64,000 nt of DNA from Candidatus Cottocaccamicrobium excrementipullorum (GTDB lineage Bacteria > Bacillota > Clostridia > Lachnospirales > Lachnospiraceae): contig DVFL01000039.1 in assembly GCA_018713255.1 (NCBI GenBank), positions 1 to 64,000 on the forward strand, given 5' to 3'. The notes under the pieces were generated by a model. That model did no database searches and was not told the DNA's origin. It saw nothing but the letters and a program-made list of their open reading frames with translations. Positions 60,879 to 64,000 of this stretch are shown piece by piece. A program made the translations under genes and the position numbers. Position 1 is the stretch's first letter, and every line of letters begins with the position of its first letter.

Positions 60879-60947
60879 TCAATTCAGGGGTGCCAAATGC
60901 GCCTCCAGATGTTTACAGAACAGCTGGTACATCAGCTGCCGGCGCAT
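60879..60947 (-). CDS. Possible 22-codon peptide between the two exporter genes
   Basis: MRRQLMYQLFCKHLEAHLAPL then Asn and TGA. The stop of the upstream exporter gene is fused to a strong AAGGAGGGG site, which stands 13 bases before this ATG and suggests translation; the next gene's own site is poor, so this frame could deliver ribosomes or encode a small partner. No homology was recognised. It may instead be only a spacer. Confidence 0.3.
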   Translation of the reverse strand: MRRQLMYQLFCKHLEAHLAPLN

Positions 60948-60967
60948 GCTGGCTCTCTTTCCCCTCC

Positions 60968-62710
60968 TTATGAAGGCTGATCAAAATCGCCGCCGCCTTT
61001 CTGCTGGGTCTCATAAATTTCCTGATAAATCTGATTGGTCTTCAGCAGATTTTCATGGGTGTCAAATCCGTTAATCCGCCCATCCTCCAGTACCATAATC
61101 CTGTCTGCATCTTTCACGCTGGAAATCCGCTGGGCAATAATGATCTTTGTGGTGCCGGGAATTTTCTCCCGGAAAGCTTCCCGGATTTTTGCATCAGTAG
61201 CTGTATCTACCGCACTGGTGGAATCGTCCAGAATCAGAACCTTCGGCTTCTTCAACAGTGCTCTGGCAATACAGAGCCGCTGTTTTTGTCCGCCTGACAC
61301 ATTGGTGCCTCCCTGCTCAATCCAAGTATTATATCCATCGGGGAAACTGTCAATAAATTCGTCTGCACAAGCCTGACGGCAGGCCTCGCGGCATTCCTCT
61401 TCCGTGGCATCCTCCTTGCCCCACCTTAAGTTATCCAGAATCGTTCCGGAAAACAGCACGTTCTTCTGAAGAACTACAGCCACCTGGTTTCGGAGAGCTT
61501 CCATGTCATAAGTACGCACATCTCGTCCTCCTACCATAACCTGCCCTTTGTCCACATCATAAAGACGGCTGATAAGATTTACCAGACTGGATTTTCCGCT
61601 TCCTGTGCCGCCGATAATGCCAATCGTTTCTCCAGCATCCACATGGAAATCAATATCATGAAGAACTTCCTCTCCGCTGCCGTGTTTATAGGAAAATTCC
61701 ACATGATTAAAGTCGATTCTTCCATCTGGAATTTCCATCACCGGCTGCTTAGGATTAACAAGATCAGCCTTCTCCTCCAGCACCTCTGAAATTCTGACGC
61801 AGCTGGCGGCGCTCATGGTAATCATCACAAACACCATGGAAAGCATCATCAAAGACATCATCATGCTCATCACATAACTGAATAAGGAGGTCAGCTCTCC
61901 TGTCGTTAAGTCTCCTACCACAATAAACTGGGCTCCGAACCAGGACAGAGCAATCATACATCCGTAAATCACCAGCATCATCACTGGATTATTGAAGGCA
62001 AGACGGCTTTCTGCCTTCACCGACAAGTCGTAAAGCATGCCGGCAGCCTTTTGAAATTTGTTGACTTCAAAATCTTCCCGGACAAACGCCTTGACCACTC
62101 GAATAGCCGTTACATTTTCCTGGACTTCGCCGTTTAAATCATCATAGCGGCTGAATACCTGCTTGAAAATCACAGTGGTTTTGCTCATAATCAGGTACAA
62201 TGCCAAGGCCAGAATCACCATGGCAACCAAAAAAATCATACTGAGTTTTGCATTAATAAAAAAGCACATAACCATACTTAAAATCAGCATCAACGGCGCT
62301 CTTGAAGCAATTCTGAGAATCATCTGCGCTGCATTCTGCACATTCGTTACATCTGTGGTCATACGGGTTACCAGGCCCGCCGTGCTGAATTTATCAATAT
62401 TGGAAAATGAAAATTTTTGAATATTTTCATACATGGATTCCCGCAGGTTGCTGGCAAAACCAGAAGAAGCTTCTGCCGCGTTCTTTCCTGCCATTACTCC
62501 CGATATCAGGCTGAGAAACGCCATAATCAGCATGATTCCGCCATAAAGATAAATCTTCTGCAGATTTCCCGCCTCAATTCCTTCATCAATGATTTTAGCC
62601 GTAATAAAGGGAATTAAAAGCTCCAAAAGAGCCTCCAAACCGGTAAAAACCGGCGTCAGTACAGCAGCCCTTGTATACTGCTTAAACTGTGATAATAAAA
62701 TCTTTATCAT
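60968..62710 (-). CDS. ABC exporter half-transporter (degenerate ATP site)
   Basis: 580 residues. Six membrane helices, then Walker A GGTGSGKSS, signature NVSGGQKQ, and Walker B PKVLILDDSTSAVD, where the usual catalytic Glu is Asp. This is the mark of the degenerate half in heterodimeric exporters such as TM287/288. Its ATG overlaps the MarR stop by four bases (ATGA), so the two are translationally coupled. GGAGG precedes the ATG. The neighbour at 58922 carries the intact site. Confidence 0.92.
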   Translation of the reverse strand: MIKILLSQFKQYTRAAVLTPVFTGLEALLELLIPFITAKIIDEGIEAGNLQKIYLYGGIMLIMAFLSLISGVMAGKNAAEASSGFASNLRESMYENIQKFSFSNIDKFSTAGLVTRMTTDVTNVQNAAQMILRIASRAPLMLILSMVMCFFINAKLSMIFLVAMVILALALYLIMSKTTVIFKQVFSRYDDLNGEVQENVTAIRVVKAFVREDFEVNKFQKAAGMLYDLSVKAESRLAFNNPVMMLVIYGCMIALSWFGAQFIVVGDLTTGELTSLFSYVMSMMMSLMMLSMVFVMITMSAASCVRISEVLEEKADLVNPKQPVMEIPDGRIDFNHVEFSYKHGSGEEVLHDIDFHVDAGETIGIIGGTGSGKSSLVNLISRLYDVDKGQVMVGGRDVRTYDMEALRNQVAVVLQKNVLFSGTILDNLRWGKEDATEEECREACRQACADEFIDSFPDGYNTWIEQGGTNVSGGQKQRLCIARALLKKPKVLILDDSTSAVDTATDAKIREAFREKIPGTTKIIIAQRISSVKDADRIMVLEDGRINGFDTHENLLKTNQIYQEIYETQQKGGGDFDQPS

Positions 62711-63156
62711 GCTTTTATCCTCCTGCTCCGATCAGTATTTATATTCATTCGCATCGTTTCCAGCCCCTTTCGAATAATTTCTATCTCTCCAGGTTCAATT
62801 CCTCTGCAGAGTACTTCTTCAATCTGCATCTGATAAGCTGTAATTTGGGGGGCAAGGGCATAAGCCTTCGGCGTAAGCCGAATCCGCTTTCTGCGCTCAT
62901 CCTCTGAAGTTTCCTCCATGGTCAAATACTCTTTCTGCTTCAGCCCTTTTAATACACTGGATACCGTAGCCTTGGACACTCCAGTTTCTTTTTGAATATG
63001 GGAGGCAAAAAATTCGTCTTTTCCGCTGGAGATCAAATAACCCAGCATAAAACTTTGGGCCGGAGTAATATCCTCTGCAATTCTTCTGCTGTTTTCAAGA
63101 TCACGCAGACGAATACTCACTTCCTTGATTAAGCAGGTAATGGTCTCCTCATCCAT
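62707..63156 (-). CDS. MarR family regulator of the exporter operon
   Basis: 149 residues. The winged helix is FFASHIQKETGVSKATVSSV with LKGLKQKEYLTMEETSEDER (the wing contains the basic DERRKRIRL). N- and C-terminal helices form the dimer. It probably represses its own operon and responds to an exported or toxic compound. An imperfect palindrome (63180-63196) lies just upstream of its start. GGAG precedes the ATG. The next gene, a LysR, is divergent. Confidence 0.9.
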   Translation of the reverse strand: MDEETITCLIKEVSIRLRDLENSRRIAEDITPAQSFMLGYLISSGKDEFFASHIQKETGVSKATVSSVLKGLKQKEYLTMEETSEDERRKRIRLTPKAYALAPQITAYQMQIEEVLCRGIEPGEIEIIRKGLETMRMNINTDRSRRIKA

Positions 63157-63179
63157 TCAAGTCACGCTCCTCTCTTAAA

Positions 63180-63196
63180 ACTAGTTCGGTACTAAT
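63180..63196. promoter_or_regulatory. Operator-like palindrome of the MarR operon
   Basis: ACTAGT-TCGGT-ACTAAT, an inverted repeat with one mismatch, 24 bases before the MarR ATG. A TATAAT lies further upstream on the minus strand (about 63221-63226) without a clear -35. Confidence 0.45.
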
Positions 63197-63237
63197 TGTT
63201 TTGCAGGCTTACAAATTTTAATTATAAACATTTGACC

Positions 63238-63266
63238 TTGAATGTGAATTCAAAAAATGTTATTAT
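63238..63266 (+). promoter_or_regulatory. Promoter of the terminal LysR gene
   Basis: TTGAAT (63238-63243), 17-base spacer, TATTAT (63261-63266). Confidence 0.55.
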
Positions 63267-63312
63267 CAATAAATATAATTTATTAATTCCGGGAATCAGG
63301 AGGAAGACTTCC

Positions 63313-64000
63313 ATGAATACCTTTCAGTTAGACTGTTTTATCGCCGTAGCTGATACCTTGAATTTTGCCCGGGCTGCAGAACGGCTTGGCATTACTCAGC
63401 CCGCTGTCACTCACCAGATCCAGACCTTGGAAAATGAGCTGGATATCAAACTTTTCGCCCGCAGCACCCGAAGCGTAAAACTTACCCCCGAGGGCGTGCT
63501 CTTTTTAAATGACGCCAGGGAAATCCTGACCATCTCCATGAGAGCCAAACGCCGTTTCAAAAATCCAGATATCCAAAATATTCAGAAATTTGCCCTGGGA
63601 TTTCAGAATCCCCTCTACCTTCTTCCTTTTTCCGATGTATTTTCCAGGCTTAAAGAAGAATTTCCCGCCCTGCATCCTCGATTCGATCAGGGAATTTTAT
63701 CTTATCTGCATCAGATGCTGGAAGATGAAATGATTGACGGCATTATCGGCTTTCAGGAACCTTTTTCGAAAAAATATAACGTCCCATTCCGTGAACTGCA
63801 AAAGGTGTCCGTCCTATGTGTCTGCCGGGCCGACCATCCCTTTGCGGACCGCCAGTTCGTATCCCTTTCTGATCTGGCTTCTGAAAAACTGGTGCTCACC
63901 GAGCTTCCTCGGCTCCCCAGCGTCATTGTGGAACTTCAGCGCGAGCTCCTGATCAATCGGGATGTGTCGGACATTTATATTTCACCGTCTCATGAAACCA
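63313..64000 (+). CDS. LysR family regulator, 3' end outside the window
   Basis: 229 codons are visible and the frame stays open to the edge. The winged helix is MNTFQLDCFIAVADTLNFAR, AAERLGITQPAVTHQIQTLE, NELDIKLFARSTRSVKLTPE, a clear LysR N-terminus; an effector domain begins near residue 90. GGAGGA precedes the ATG at 63313. It is divergent from the MarR/ABC exporter operon but there is no direct sign that it regulates it. The final ~60-70 residues are missing. Confidence 0.92.
   Translation, partial: MNTFQLDCFIAVADTLNFARAAERLGITQPAVTHQIQTLENELDIKLFARSTRSVKLTPEGVLFLNDAREILTISMRAKRRFKNPDIQNIQKFALGFQNPLYLLPFSDVFSRLKEEFPALHPRFDQGILSYLHQMLEDEMIDGIIGFQEPFSKKYNVPFRELQKVSVLCVCRADHPFADRQFVSLSDLASEKLVLTELPRLPSVIVELQRELLINRDVSDIYISPSHET

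Noticed and set aside
1-64000. CRISPR array or complete insertion sequence
   Set aside because: No regularly spaced direct repeats of 25-40 bases and no transposase gene other than the partial serine recombinase were seen.

Overview
The window looks like chromosome of a Clostridia member, most likely family Lachnospiraceae (inference). Support: Gram-positive Shine-Dalgarno sites with several TTG/GTG starts, many TTGACA-N17-TATAAT-type promoters, the yegS-like/ispF/cysS/mrnC/rlmB gene order, a DUF4860 pilus-like cluster, spore-type exported proteins and a Tn1549-like conjugative remnant. Host DNA appears moderate in GC; the first ~2.65 kb is visibly more GC-rich.

Layout. 1-2.7 kb: edge of an integrative conjugative element (plasmid-replication-like protein, PcfB, a virD4 cut off after 99 codons, and the first 21 codons of a serine recombinase directly behind the cut). 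2.8-13.6 kb: an orphan sugar/oligosaccharide-type binding lipoprotein with a nucleoside hydrolase behind one operator-bearing promoter, an Fe-S aldo/keto reductase, a MATE exporter with a divergent AraC regulator, a large two-lobed transglutaminase-like protein, a small acidic protein and a patatin. 13.6-18.6 kb: nitroreductase, a radical SAM/SPASM-like enzyme, a divergent paralogue that has lost all three cluster cysteines, and two TetR regulators; related operator-like sequences recur in three of these promoters. 18.7-21.4 kb: exported aldo/keto reductase lipoprotein translationally coupled to an acetyltransferase, with a divergent LysR. 21.5-26 kb: two identical tRNA-Thr(GGT) genes in opposite orientation enclose a secreted PAP2 phosphatase (six 11-bp-spaced TTTAC(A/G) repeats upstream, Pho-box-like), a second MATE exporter and a shortened EcsC-like gene.

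26-38 kb: DUF4397 protein, L-lactate dehydrogenase, then a probable long leftward transcription unit: lipid kinase, ispF (with Cys-rich tail), cysS, mrnC, rlmB, secreted transglutaminase, and a minimal type IV pilus/type II secretion-like cluster (GspF, four small membrane-anchored pilin-like proteins, PilT) that lacks PilB, PilD and PilM. tRNA-Val and tRNA-Met follow. 38-64 kb: PAP2-like membrane protein, carbamate kinase, glycosyltransferase, carAB, a SpoIID-like/peptidoglycan-binding protein, a 44-46 aa ORF, galactokinase, a TIGR01212-type radical SAM protein, a DtxR/MntR regulator, tRNA-dihydrouridine synthase, two membrane proteins, isocitrate dehydrogenase, a cell-wall-repeat protein without signal peptide, a GGDEF protein, an alpha-glucosidase, a MarR-controlled heterodimeric ABC exporter and a LysR gene running off the end.

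The most interesting candidates for something undescribed are the radical SAM enzyme plus cluster-less paralogue with its shared TetR-type operators, and the PilT-only pilus-like cluster. All calls come from reading the sequence; no database search was run.
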